Of a DNA stretch of 44,150 nt, positions 33,509 to 41,457 are shown piece after piece. How positions within the stretch are numbered: position 1 is the first letter of the stretch; each line of letters begins with the position of its first letter. The stretch comes from Sphingobium terrigena. Its GTDB lineage: Bacteria > Pseudomonadota > Alphaproteobacteria > Sphingomonadales > Sphingomonadaceae. The position numbers and the translations under genes are program-made. The stretch covers positions 1 through 44,150 of the forward strand of contig NZ_QVRA01000030.1 of NCBI RefSeq assembly GCF_003591655.1. Direction: 5' to 3'. A model generated the notes under the pieces. The model saw only the letters and a list, made by a program, of their open reading frames with translations, searched no databases and was not told where the DNA came from.

Positions 33509-35820
33509 GCCGCCTTGCGTGCGCCGTCGAGCTTGCCCAGCAGCGCCTCGACATCCTGCGCCGGGATCGGGCGGCTGAACAGATAGCCCTGGATCTGGCC
33601 GCACCCTTCTGCGCGCAATATGTCGAGCTGCTCGCTATGTTCCACGCCCTCGGCGGTGGTTTCGATGCCCAGCGCGTCGGCCAGCGTCGTGATCGCGCGG
33701 ATGATCGCGGTTGCGCCCTTATGCTCCAGCAGGTCGACGATGAAGCTGCGGTCGATCTTGAGCTTGTCGAAGGGGAAGCTGCGCAAATAGCTGAGCGAGC
33801 TGTAGCCGGTGCCGAAATCGTCGAGCGCCACGCGCACGCCCAGCGCGCGCAGGCTGTGGAGCGAGGAGAGCGTCGCCTCGACATTCTCGATGAACAGGCT
33901 TTCGGTGATTTCCAGTTCCAGCCGGTTGGGCGCAATGCCCGACCGCGCCAGCGCCTGCAGCACCACGGCGGTCAGATTGGGGCTGCGAAACTGGATCGGG
34001 GATATGTTGACGGCAACGCGGATATGGTCGGGCCAGGTCGCGGCGATCCGGCAGGCTTCGTGCAGCGCCCATTCGCCGATCGGGATGATGAGGCCGGTTT
34101 CCTCCGCCAGCGGGATGAAATTGACCGGCGACACCATGCCGCGGGTGGGATGCTGCCAGCGCAGCAGCGCTTCGAACGCGGTAACGCGATTTTGCGACAG
34201 GCCAAAGAGCGGCTGAAAATGCAGCGCCAGCTCGCCATTGCGCAGCGCGTCGTGCAGGTCGGTTTCCAGCGCGCGGCGCGCCTGCGCCTCGGCATCCATG
34301 GCGCTTTCAAAGAAGCGATGGCTGCCCTTGCCCTCGCTCTTGGCCCGGTGCAGCGCGAGTTCCGCATTTTTGAGCAGGCTGGTCGCGTCCGCGCCGTCCT
34401 GCGGACTGAGCGCGATGCCGACGCTGGCGCTGACGATGATGCGGTGGCCGTCTATGTCGAAAGGCTCGCTCAGCGCCGTGACGATAGCGCGGCCAATCTG
34501 GTCGGCGGTCTGCCCGCCTGCGCGCAGCTTGACCGCAAACTCGTCGCCAGCCAGCCGGGCGACAAAGCCGCTGGGGCAGGTCGCGGCCAGCCGCGTGCCG
34601 ACTTCACACAGCAGCGCGTCGCCAATCGGATGGCCCAATGATTCGTTGATTGATTTGAAATTGTCGATGTCGATGCTGAACAGCATCAGATTGCCGCCCT
34701 CGGCACGGGTCAGGCCCAGCGCGACCTGTTCGCGCAACATTGCCCGGTTGGGCAGGCCGGTCAGCGCGTCGTGGAACGCCATATGCGCAATCTGCGCCTC
34801 GCGCGCTTCGACGGCATCGACCATGCGGTTGAAGCTTTGCGCCAGCCGCCCGATTTCATCGCGCGTCTCCACCTTCACCTGGGCATGTTCGCCGGCGCTC
34901 ACCTTGCGCGCGGCGGCCTCCAGCGCGACGATCGGCTGCGTCAGGCGGCGGGAAGCAGCAAATGCCCCGGCCACTGCCATCACGGCGCCAACTGCGCCAA
35001 AGCCGAACAAGGCCCACAGGATCGGCGCATAGCCCGCCATTGCCTTGGTCAGACTATATTCCAGCACCAGCATTTCCGGCGCAGTCTCGATCAGCGTTTC
35101 GACCGATCGGGTCTGCACCAGCATCAGTTCGCCATCGCGCATGACTTCGCGCAGATTGGAGTCTTTGGCCTTGGCAGAATGTGGGGCACCGGGCAGCGGC
35201 ATGAGTTGCGGATGCAGGTCGATCGAGGAGAGTTTCGCCAGCGCATTGAGGTCGGCTGGACCCATGTTGCGGGCGAACACGACCCAGCCGGTCAGCATCG
35301 GCACGCGCACCGGTGCAGCGGCCGCGATATGGCTGTCGCTGCCCCATCGCACGACGCCCTGCGTCCGCCCGGCGTCGAGCGCGTCGTAAAGCTGATCCTG
35401 TTCCGGGCGGCTCAAATCCTTGATGTCGCCCACCACCGTGCCATCGACGCCGACGAACAGCGCATGGTCGAGCTGGAAGCGTCCTTCCAGACTGTGCAGC
35501 GCGGATTCGATCGTCGGGGCGTCACCGGTGCCGACAGCCTCGCGGAAGCCGAAATCGCTGGCCAGCACGTCGGCCCCCTGGCCAAGCTGGCGCAGCTGCA
35601 TCGCCGAAATCCGGTCGAACAGCGCGCTGCCGACATTCATTTCGCGGCGGATGACATTTTCGGCATAGCTTTCGATGGCATTGCGCGTGCCATAGAGCGT
35701 CAGGCTCGTCACGCCGATGAACAGCGCGCCGTAGAAGAGCGTCATCCTGATCGTCAGGGTGGACTGCACTGTGCGCTGCCAACGCAGCCATAGCCGTTTG
35801 AGTTTAACCAGGCGCGTCAT
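33505..35820 (-). CDS. Membrane GGDEF-EAL cyclic-di-GMP enzyme with periplasmic sensor
   Basis: The protein has 771 residues. TM1 (about 24-44) and TM2 (about 262-285) enclose a periplasmic sensor of some 215 residues. HAMP (about 286-340), GGDEF (about 345-505) and EAL (about 515-765) follow. The diguanylate cyclase signature reads AGDEF (about 422-426), often tolerated, but the inhibitory RxxD site five residues before it is lost (CPSG). The phosphodiesterase looks fully active: EALLRW (about 549), VNISPIQF, EITES, DDFGTGYSS, KIDRSF, TAEGVE and QIQGYLFSRP are all present. Net degradation of cyclic-di-GMP is therefore most likely. Its start overlaps the cupredoxin stop (ATGA), so the periplasmic sensor may respond to that protein. 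Confidence 0.92.
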   Translation of the reverse strand: MTRLVKLKRLWLRWQRTVQSTLTIRMTLFYGALFIGVTSLTLYGTRNAIESYAENVIRREMNVGSALFDRISAMQLRQLGQGADVLASDFGFREAVGTGDAPTIESALHSLEGRFQLDHALFVGVDGTVVGDIKDLSRPEQDQLYDALDAGRTQGVVRWGSDSHIAAAAPVRVPMLTGWVVFARNMGPADLNALAKLSSIDLHPQLMPLPGAPHSAKAKDSNLREVMRDGELMLVQTRSVETLIETAPEMLVLEYSLTKAMAGYAPILWALFGFGAVGAVMAVAGAFAASRRLTQPIVALEAAARKVSAGEHAQVKVETRDEIGRLAQSFNRMVDAVEAREAQIAHMAFHDALTGLPNRAMLREQVALGLTRAEGGNLMLFSIDIDNFKSINESLGHPIGDALLCEVGTRLAATCPSGFVARLAGDEFAVKLRAGGQTADQIGRAIVTALSEPFDIDGHRIIVSASVGIALSPQDGADATSLLKNAELALHRAKSEGKGSHRFFESAMDAEAQARRALETDLHDALRNGELALHFQPLFGLSQNRVTAFEALLRWQHPTRGMVSPVNFIPLAEETGLIIPIGEWALHEACRIAATWPDHIRVAVNISPIQFRSPNLTAVVLQALARSGIAPNRLELEITESLFIENVEATLSSLHSLRALGVRVALDDFGTGYSSLSYLRSFPFDKLKIDRSFIVDLLEHKGATAIIRAITTLADALGIETTAEGVEHSEQLDILRAEGCGQIQGYLFSRPIPAQDVEALLGKLDGARKAA

Positions 35821-36431
35821 TTGGAGGCGCGCAACGCCAAAGGCACGCTTTTGCTCACCGTGCCGCTGCCGGAAATGGGCAGGTTGATCAGCATCTCATT
35901 ATCCTTGCCCTTGAGCAGGGGGTGCCAGACCGTGACCTGCGCCGTGCCGGTCGCCAGCCCGTTGATCCGCGCTTGCCCTGCGGCATTGCTCTTGGTGGCA
36001 AAGGGGGTGTCGACCACCTTGATGAAGCCGCTCATCGAGTCGTGAATATTGCAGCCCAGCGCCACCGCGCCCGCGCTGGTGAATGTATAGCTGCGGCTTT
36101 CATCCTGCCCGAACAGCTTGATTTCAAACTTGGCGGGTTTGGAGAAGGAATAGACATGGTGCCGCACCTTGTCCTTGTTGGGGAATTTCACCGTCGCGCC
36201 TACCGGCACGATCAGGACATGGGGGGCAAAGGCGATATTCTGCTGCACCATGGTCGTGCCCCATGGAAAGCGGATCGGCCCGGCAGGAATGCCGCCGGCG
36301 GGACGGACGGTGACGACCGCGTCACTGACAGGGCGACCAGCGGAATCGACGATCCGAAGATCAAGGTCGCCCGCGATTGCCGGGCTGGCGATCAAAGAGA
36401 GGGCGGCGAGAAGAAGGCGTGGCTTGTTCAT
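35817..36431 (-). CDS. Periplasmic cupredoxin-like protein (methylamine-utilization type)
   Basis: The 204-residue protein has a signal peptide of about 1-20 (LLLAALSLIASPAIA-GD). A cupredoxin-like beta sandwich spans about 22-140. Likely copper ligands are H91/H92 (DKVRHHVYSF) and C127, H130 and M133 in GCNIHDSMSG. This C-x2-H-x2-M arrangement is seen in proteins annotated as methylamine utilization. A second beta domain follows (about 140-204). No methylamine dehydrogenase genes are nearby, so that name is misleading. It is coupled to the GGDEF-EAL gene by ATGA and divergent from the DUF3034-globin pair. Redox or copper sensing for the membrane enzyme is inference. Confidence 0.85.
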   Translation of the reverse strand: MNKPRLLLAALSLIASPAIAGDLDLRIVDSAGRPVSDAVVTVRPAGGIPAGPIRFPWGTTMVQQNIAFAPHVLIVPVGATVKFPNKDKVRHHVYSFSKPAKFEIKLFGQDESRSYTFTSAGAVALGCNIHDSMSGFIKVVDTPFATKSNAAGQARINGLATGTAQVTVWHPLLKGKDNEMLINLPISGSGTVSKSVPLALRASK

Positions 36432-36457
36432 GGTTGATCGTGGTAAACGGAAATATT

Positions 36458-36476
36458 GAACAAATGTTTAGTTCAT
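36458..36476. promoter_or_regulatory. 19-bp palindrome in the divergent promoter region
   Basis: TGAAC (36458-36462) and GTTCA (36472-36476) are perfect inverted arms. Inner AA/TT positions also pair, giving 7 of 9 matched pairs around the centre at 36467. It lies in the 115-bp gap between the cupredoxin and DUF3034 genes and could be the operator coordinating both directions. Confidence 0.5.
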
Positions 36477-36546
36477 TTTGGACCATATTTTCGGATGGGT
36501 AGGGTGGTGAACCCGATTTTAACCATGATCTGCCTAACAGCCGATC

Positions 36547-37419
36547 ATGACCTATGTCCGTCCTCTCCTGATCATCGCCCTCACGCTGGCCGCTGTGTCG
36601 CCGCAACAGGGCATGGCCAGACCGATCCGCAATGGCGGCAAATTGCTGCTGACCAACGGCATCACGTCGCTTGAAGGCGCGTCAGGCGGTGGCCTGACCC
36701 CCTGGGCGGTGATCGCAGGCAATGAAACATCAGACGGCATCGGCCTGTCGGCCCATGGCACGCTGGTCGAGGTCAAGGATTATGACTATCAGAGCGCGGG
36801 CGTGGCGATCGGCATTCGCGACCGGATCGAGCTGAGCTACACGCATCAGGATTTCAACACGAACGAGATTGGCGCGGCGCTGGGGCTGGGCAAGGATTTT
36901 GCCTTCTCGCAGGATATTTTCGGCGCGAAGGTCAGGCTTGCAGGCGATCTGGTCTATGACCGGCTGCCCGCCATCGCGGTCGGCATCCAGTATAAGAACA
37001 ATAATCAGGGTGCAGTCGTCCGCGCGGTTGGCGCGAAGAGTGACGAGGGCGTCGATTATTATGCCTCCGTCAGCAAATTATTCCTCTCCCGCTCCATCCT
37101 GCTGTCCGGCACTGCGCGGCTGACAAAGGCGAACCAGATGGGGCTGCTGGGCTTTGGCGGCGGCAAGCAGGGCGGGCATACGCTCCAGTTCGAAGGGTCG
37201 GCGGCCTGGCAATTGTCCCGCCGTATCGCCATCGGTGGCGAATATCGGCGCAAGCCCGATAATCTGAACATTGCGCGGGAGGATGACTGGTTCGATGCTT
37301 TCGCCGCCGTCGCGATCAGCCGCAATGTCACCGCGACGATCGCCTATGCTGACCTCGGATCAATCGCCACGGTGAAGAAGCAGCGCGGCGTGCTTCTCCA
37401 GTTCCAGACCGCCTTCTAA
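36547..37419 (+). CDS. DUF3034 family protein, probable outer-membrane barrel
   Basis: The 290-residue protein has a signal peptide of about 1-24 (PLLIIALTLAAVSPQQGMA-RP). The mature part opens with the family motif GGKLLLTNGITSLEGASGGGLTPWAVI. It continues as alternating amphipathic strands of 9-12 residues with Gly turns and ends LLQFQTAF, the terminal Phe expected of an outer-membrane beta barrel. DUF3034 has no known function. The globin gene starts 13 bases after the stop, so the two form an operon divergent from the cupredoxin and GGDEF-EAL genes. Confidence 0.85.
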   Translation: MTYVRPLLIIALTLAAVSPQQGMARPIRNGGKLLLTNGITSLEGASGGGLTPWAVIAGNETSDGIGLSAHGTLVEVKDYDYQSAGVAIGIRDRIELSYTHQDFNTNEIGAALGLGKDFAFSQDIFGAKVRLAGDLVYDRLPAIAVGIQYKNNNQGAVVRAVGAKSDEGVDYYASVSKLFLSRSILLSGTARLTKANQMGLLGFGGGKQGGHTLQFEGSAAWQLSRRIAIGGEYRRKPDNLNIAREDDWFDAFAAVAISRNVTATIAYADLGSIATVKKQRGVLLQFQTAF

Positions 37420-37432
37420 AGGACGCAACTCC

Positions 37433-37903
37433 ATGTCCATCATCCTGTCGCTGCTGCTGTTGCAGGCCCCTCATGCGCTGCCGGGCGAAACCGCTGTCGA
37501 TCCCTATGTTGCGGATAACCGCCATGCCGGGGCTGCGCCGTTTGAGGGGGACGGCATGGCGCGCGCCTTTGGCGGACAGGAGGGTATCCGCCGCATCGTC
37601 GACCGTTTCGTCGCGATCAACTTTGCCGACCCGGTGATTGGCGAGATTTTCGCCAATCATGATCAGGTTCGCCTGAAGCGCACCTTGTTCGAGCAATTCT
37701 GTTTCATCCTGAACGCCGGGTGCAGCTACACCGGGCGGGACATGGCCAGCGCGCACAAGGATCTGGGCGTGCAGAAGGCCGACATGAACCGCCTCGTTGA
37801 AACGCTCCAGCGGGCGATGGGCGAGGAGGGTGTGAGCTTTCCGGCGCAGAACCGTTTTCTGTCCAAACTCGCGCCGATGCGCCGCGATGTGATTGAAAAC
37901 TAA
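37433..37903 (+). CDS. Group 1 truncated haemoglobin, probably exported
   Basis: The 156-residue protein is longer than usual trHb1 (about 120) because of an N-terminal extension. Residues 3-15 (IILSLLLLQAPHA) look like a short signal peptide. Residues 16-44 are an extended linker, and the globin domain is about 45-150 (FGGQEGIRRIVDRFVAINFADPVIGEIF). The proximal histidine is H108 in ASAHKDLGV. The helix-B tyrosine usual in the FY pair reads FV (F59-V60), so oxygen stabilisation should differ from typical trHbN. It follows DUF3034 by 13 bases. Binding of NO, O2 or CO in the periplasm is plausible but untested. Confidence 0.88.
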   Translation: MSIILSLLLLQAPHALPGETAVDPYVADNRHAGAAPFEGDGMARAFGGQEGIRRIVDRFVAINFADPVIGEIFANHDQVRLKRTLFEQFCFILNAGCSYTGRDMASAHKDLGVQKADMNRLVETLQRAMGEEGVSFPAQNRFLSKLAPMRRDVIEN

Positions 37904-37982
37904 CGTTACGCCTGCGGTCCGACGGAAACCCTTTCTCCATGCGCTCGTTTAACATGTGGAAATCACGCAAGGAGTAAATCAC

Positions 37983-38165
37983 ATGGGTGAAGCAACCGAC
38001 AAGCTGAAGGCCGCTGGCAACAAGGCCGCTGGTGCCGTCAAGGAAGGTATCGGCAAGGCGACCGACAATGAGCGTCTGGAAGCCGAAGGCAAGGCGCAGA
38101 AGGCCAAGGGTACGGCGCAGGACGTCGCCGGTTCGGTCAAGGGCGCACTCGGCGACAAGATCTGA
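37983..38165 (+). CDS. CsbD-family stress protein
   Basis: The 60-residue protein starts at ATG 37983 with AAGGAG about 9 bases upstream. The sequence is Lys/Ala/Gly/Glu-rich with repeated KAxG-type units (DKLKAAGNKAAGAVKEGIGKA, ERLEAEGKAQKAKGTAQDV). It is strongly hydrophilic and helical, as in CsbD/YjbJ proteins. These small abundant proteins accumulate in stationary phase or general stress; the molecular role is unknown. A terminator follows and overlaps the end of the convergent symporter gene. Confidence 0.9.
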   Translation: MGEATDKLKAAGNKAAGAVKEGIGKATDNERLEAEGKAQKAKGTAQDVAGSVKGALGDKI

Positions 38166-38191
38166 ATTTGAGTTGCTCCCAAGCAGGAGAA

Positions 38192-38218
38192 AGCCCCGCC
38201 CTTATCCGGCGGGGTTTT
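38192..38218. terminator. Terminator shared by csbD-like and symporter genes
   Basis: A 7-bp core stem (38194-38200 with 38208-38214) is extended by a wobble and an A-T pair and followed by TTTT on the plus strand. The loop CTTATCC contains the stop codon of the minus-strand symporter (38202-38204). Confidence 0.75.
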
Positions 38219-39581
38219 CTTTGTCCGCCAGATAGGCGCGCACGTCCCGCCGCAACTCGCCTGCGCACAGGTAGAGTGCGATGACGTTGGGGATGGCCAT
38301 CAGGAAGAAGCTGCTGTCGACGATGCCGACGACGCGGCCAAGGTCGATCGCGGCGGCGGGCGGCAGGGCGACGATGTACAGGATCTTGTAGGTCCATTGC
38401 GCCCTTGGGCCATGGCCGAACAGATAGCCCCATGCCTGCAAGCCATAAAATCCCCATGCCACCAGCGTCGAGTAAGCGAACAGGAACACGACGATCGCCA
38501 GCAGCCAGGGAAACCAGGGCGACACTTGCGCAAAGGCGGCGGACGTGATCGCAATCCCCTCCAGCCCGCTATTCCATGTTCCGGCAACGACCAGCGCCAG
38601 TCCGCCGAGCGCGCAGACGATCATCGTGCCGAGCAGGGGTTCGAGCAGCGCGACCAGACCTTCGGACACCGGATGCCGCGCCCGCGCAAGGCTGTGCGCC
38701 ATCACCGCTGACCCGACGCCCGCTTCACTGGCAAACACCGCGCGGCGCATCCCCGCGACAAACGCGCCCACCGCGCCGCCAGTCGCCGCCTGACCGCTCC
38801 ACGCCCCGTCCCAGATCAGCGCCAGTGCGCCCGGAATCGCGTCCAGATGCAGGATCAGTATCGCCAGCACGCCCGCCAGATAGACCGCGACCTTCAGGGG
38901 CGTCAGCCGCTTGGCGACCTCCCCCAGCCAGGCCGCGCCACCCAGCGTCACCAGCGCAACGGCTCCGGCCAGGAACACGCCATAGGCCCAGCCATTGGTG
39001 AGGCCGGTGACGACCTTCACCTGCGCGAAACTCTGGTTCACCTGCACCATCGGGATCGCGCCGAACAGGGCGAAGAAGGCATAGGCCCCGCCCAGCATCA
39101 TGCCGATCCTTGGCCAGCCCCGCGCCGCGCCCACCGCCTTCAAAACATACATCGGCCCGCCATGGACATGACCCTGTGCGTCAAACACGCGATATTTCAG
39201 GCCCAGCGTGACCTCCGCCATCTTCACCGTCATCGCGAACCAGCCGATGATGAACATCCACAAGATCGCGCCCGGCCCGCCCATGGTCAGCGCCACCGCG
39301 ACGCCCGCGATATTGCCAAGGCCGATCGTGCCGGACAGCGCCGTGCTGAGCGCTGCCCACTGGCTGACATCGCCCTGCGCTTCGCCCTTGTCCGGCTGGG
39401 TGCGCAGGATGCGGATCGCGCGGCCGACCTGGGTGATGTTGGGAAAGCCCAGCCAGAGCGTAAAGAACAGCATCGGCAGTGCCAGATACAGCACGATCAG
39501 TTCGATCTGCGCGCCCGCCACCGGCACCTTGAAAAACACCGCGCCCGAAAGCGCGTCGATAAACTCATTGAAACTGTCCAT
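38202..39581 (-). CDS. AGCS-family sodium/proton:alanine or glycine symporter
   Basis: The 459-residue inner-membrane protein starts at the ATG at 39581; a frame extension to 39620 runs into repeat-like sequence. About ten hydrophobic segments are present. Family signatures include SALSGTIGLGNIAGVAVALTMGGPGAILWMFIIGWFAM (about 80-117), where the cation and amino acid bind, and GGPMYVLKAVG (about 140). The second half has AGMRRAVFASEAGVGSAVMAHSLARARHPVSEG, typical of AgcS/AlsT transporters. The substrate is probably alanine or glycine with Na+. Confidence 0.92.
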   Translation of the reverse strand: MDSFNEFIDALSGAVFFKVPVAGAQIELIVLYLALPMLFFTLWLGFPNITQVGRAIRILRTQPDKGEAQGDVSQWAALSTALSGTIGLGNIAGVAVALTMGGPGAILWMFIIGWFAMTVKMAEVTLGLKYRVFDAQGHVHGGPMYVLKAVGAARGWPRIGMMLGGAYAFFALFGAIPMVQVNQSFAQVKVVTGLTNGWAYGVFLAGAVALVTLGGAAWLGEVAKRLTPLKVAVYLAGVLAILILHLDAIPGALALIWDGAWSGQAATGGAVGAFVAGMRRAVFASEAGVGSAVMAHSLARARHPVSEGLVALLEPLLGTMIVCALGGLALVVAGTWNSGLEGIAITSAAFAQVSPWFPWLLAIVVFLFAYSTLVAWGFYGLQAWGYLFGHGPRAQWTYKILYIVALPPAAAIDLGRVVGIVDSSFFLMAIPNVIALYLCAGELRRDVRAYLADKENPAG

Positions 39582-39644
39582 CGCGCCGGGATGCCGCGAG
39601 GCCGCTGGAAAGTCGATCAAGAAAAACTTGGGCTTTCTCCCATC

Positions 39645-39742
39645 CCGTTCGCCCTGAGCGAAGTCGAAGGGCTCGACCGAGCGCAGCGAGGTGCCTTCGC
39701 CTCCGCTCAGGCAAAGGCTTCGACTTCGCTCAGCCCGAACGG
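39645..39742. repeat. Inverted-repeat extragenic element before glmM
   Basis: Left arm CCGTTCGCCCTGAGCGAAG (from 39645) pairs with the right arm ending CAGCCCGAACGG (to 39742), differing only at a CCC/GGG triplet. The middle carries another pair of CTTCG/GAAGG segments. It lies between the divergent symporter and glmM genes. Repeats of this style are common in sphingomonads. Confidence 0.7.
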
Positions 39743-39786
39743 TTCAGGGGTTGATACGGGGCGCCTCCCCGGTGCATGAGAAACGC

Positions 39787-41127
39787 ATGACCAGACGATA
39801 TTTCGGCACCGACGGCATACGCGGGCGCACCAACGCATGGCCGATGACGGCGCAACTGGCGATGCAGGTCGGCATGGCGGCTGGCACCCATTTCCAGCGC
39901 GGCGACCACCGCCATCGCGTGGTGATCGGCAAGGATACGCGCCTGTCGGGCTATATGGTCGAAAATGCGCTGGTCGCGGGCTTTACCGCCGTCGGCATGG
40001 ACGTGGTGCAGTTCGGGCCGATCCCGACGCCCGCCGTCGCCATGCTGGCCCATTCGATGCGCGCGGACCTTGGCGTCATGATATCGGCCAGCCACAATCC
40101 CTATTTCGACAATGGTATCAAGCTGTTCGGCCCGGACGGCTACAAGCTGTCGGATGAGGATGAGCTGAAGATAGAGGCGCTGATCGACCAGCAGGTGCCG
40201 CTGGCCGCGTCCAAGGATATTGGCCGCGCCCGCCGGGTCGAGGATGCGCGTGGCCGCTATATCCATGCGGTCAAATCCAGCTTCCCCGCCGACCTGCGGC
40301 TCGATGGCCTGAAAATCGTGGTCGATTGCGCCAATGGGGCCGCCTATCAGGTTGCGCCGTCCGCCTTGTGGGAACTGGGCGCGACCGTCGTGGCGGTCGG
40401 CGTCAATCCCAATGGCACCAATATCAATGATGGCTGCGGATCGACCGCGCCTTTGCTGTGTCAGGAAACCGTCGTGTCGTCGGGCGCGGACATCGGCATT
40501 GCGCTGGATGGTGACGCGGACCGGCTGATCGTGGTCGATGAGAAAGGCCAGATCGTCGATGGCGACCAGATCATGGCGCTGATCGCCGCCAATTTCGCGC
40601 GCGCGGGGACGCTGCGCGGGGGCGGACTGGTGGCGACGGTGATGTCCAATCTGGGGCTGGAGCGCTTTCTGACCGGGCAGGGCATTGGCCTGGAGCGCAC
40701 CAGCGTGGGCGACCGCTATGTGCTGGAGCGGATGCGCAGCGGCGGCTTCAATGTCGGCGGGGAGCAGTCGGGCCATATGATCCTGTCCGATTATGCGACC
40801 ACCGGCGACGGTACGGTTGCGGCGTTGCAGGTGCTGGCTGCACTCGTCCGGTCCGGCAAGCCTGCCAGCGAGACGCTGCACCAGTTTGATCCGGTGCCGC
40901 AGCTTTTGAAGAATGTGCGCTTTTCCGGGGGCAAGCCGCTGGAGCATGACGACGTCAAGCGCGTCATCGCGCAGGCGGAGGCGGAGCTGACCGGAGTTGG
41001 CCGTCTGGTCATCCGTCCGTCCGGCACCGAACCGGTGATCCGGGTAATGGCCGAGGGCGACCGCGAGGAACAGGTGCGCGACGTGGTGGAGCGCATCTGC
41101 GCGGCGGTCGCGAAGGCGGCGGCGTGA
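39787..41127 (+). CDS. glmM: Phosphoglucosamine mutase
   Basis: Converts glucosamine-6-phosphate to glucosamine-1-phosphate for UDP-GlcNAc, hence peptidoglycan and lipopolysaccharide. The 446-residue protein opens with RRYFGTDGIRGRTN. The active-site phosphoserine motif is MISASHNPYFDNGIKLF (Ser about 102). The metal loop is ALDGDADRLIVVD (about 239-251). The sugar-binding GGEQSGHMI (about 324) and phosphate-binding RPSGTEPVIRVM (about 413) are also present. The start at 39787 is chosen because residues upstream in frame are translated repeat sequence. Length is typical. Confidence 0.95.
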   Translation: MTRRYFGTDGIRGRTNAWPMTAQLAMQVGMAAGTHFQRGDHRHRVVIGKDTRLSGYMVENALVAGFTAVGMDVVQFGPIPTPAVAMLAHSMRADLGVMISASHNPYFDNGIKLFGPDGYKLSDEDELKIEALIDQQVPLAASKDIGRARRVEDARGRYIHAVKSSFPADLRLDGLKIVVDCANGAAYQVAPSALWELGATVVAVGVNPNGTNINDGCGSTAPLLCQETVVSSGADIGIALDGDADRLIVVDEKGQIVDGDQIMALIAANFARAGTLRGGGLVATVMSNLGLERFLTGQGIGLERTSVGDRYVLERMRSGGFNVGGEQSGHMILSDYATTGDGTVAALQVLAALVRSGKPASETLHQFDPVPQLLKNVRFSGGKPLEHDDVKRVIAQAEAELTGVGRLVIRPSGTEPVIRVMAEGDREEQVRDVVERICAAVAKAAA

Positions 41128-41141
41128 TGCCATCCCTTCAT

Positions 41142-41222
41142 CGTCATGCCAGCGAAGGCTGGCATCTCTCTTCTTCTGTTGTGCCAGAGGGCAGTGCGAT
41201 CCCAGCCTTCGCTGGGATGACG
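41142..41222. repeat. Inverted extragenic repeat between glmM and the DUF1272 gene
   Basis: GTCATGCCAGCGAAGGCTGGCAT (starting about 41142, given here only by position and outer bases GTCAT) pairs with the segment ending GCTGGGATGAC (to 41221). It also has local GCCAGC/GCTGGC hairpins. It resembles widespread extragenic repeats and occupies most of the gap before the next gene. Confidence 0.65.
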
Positions 41223-41232
41223 GAGAAAATGG

Positions 41233-41457
41233 ATGCTTGAAATGCGCCCCGATTGCGAACGCTGCGGCACGGACCTGCCAGCCGATGAACCCGGCGCGTT
41301 CATCTGTTCGTTTGAATGCACCTTTTGCGCGCCCTGTGCCGAGGCGCTGGACGATCGTTGCCCCAATTGCGGCGGCGAACTGATGGACCGGCCCAGCCGC
41401 ACGGGCAAGGCGCTGGCGGGCAATCCGGCGTCCATTACGCGCCATTACAAGGGATGA
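41233..41457 (+). CDS. DUF1272 zinc-ribbon-like protein
   Basis: The 74-residue protein has seven cysteines, mostly in CxxC-type pairs: CERC (about 8-11), CSFECTFCAPC (about 25-35) and CPNC (about 43-46). The set suits one or two structural zinc sites. It matches DUF1272, a family of short bacterial proteins without known role. Its stop overlaps the thiD start (ATGA), so the two are translationally coupled. Confidence 0.88.
   Translation: MLEMRPDCERCGTDLPADEPGAFICSFECTFCAPCAEALDDRCPNCGGELMDRPSRTGKALAGNPASITRHYKG

Noticed and set aside
35817..36431. Real methylamine utilization locus
   Set aside because: Only the cupredoxin-like protein carries that family label; no methylamine dehydrogenase subunits or maturation genes are in the window.
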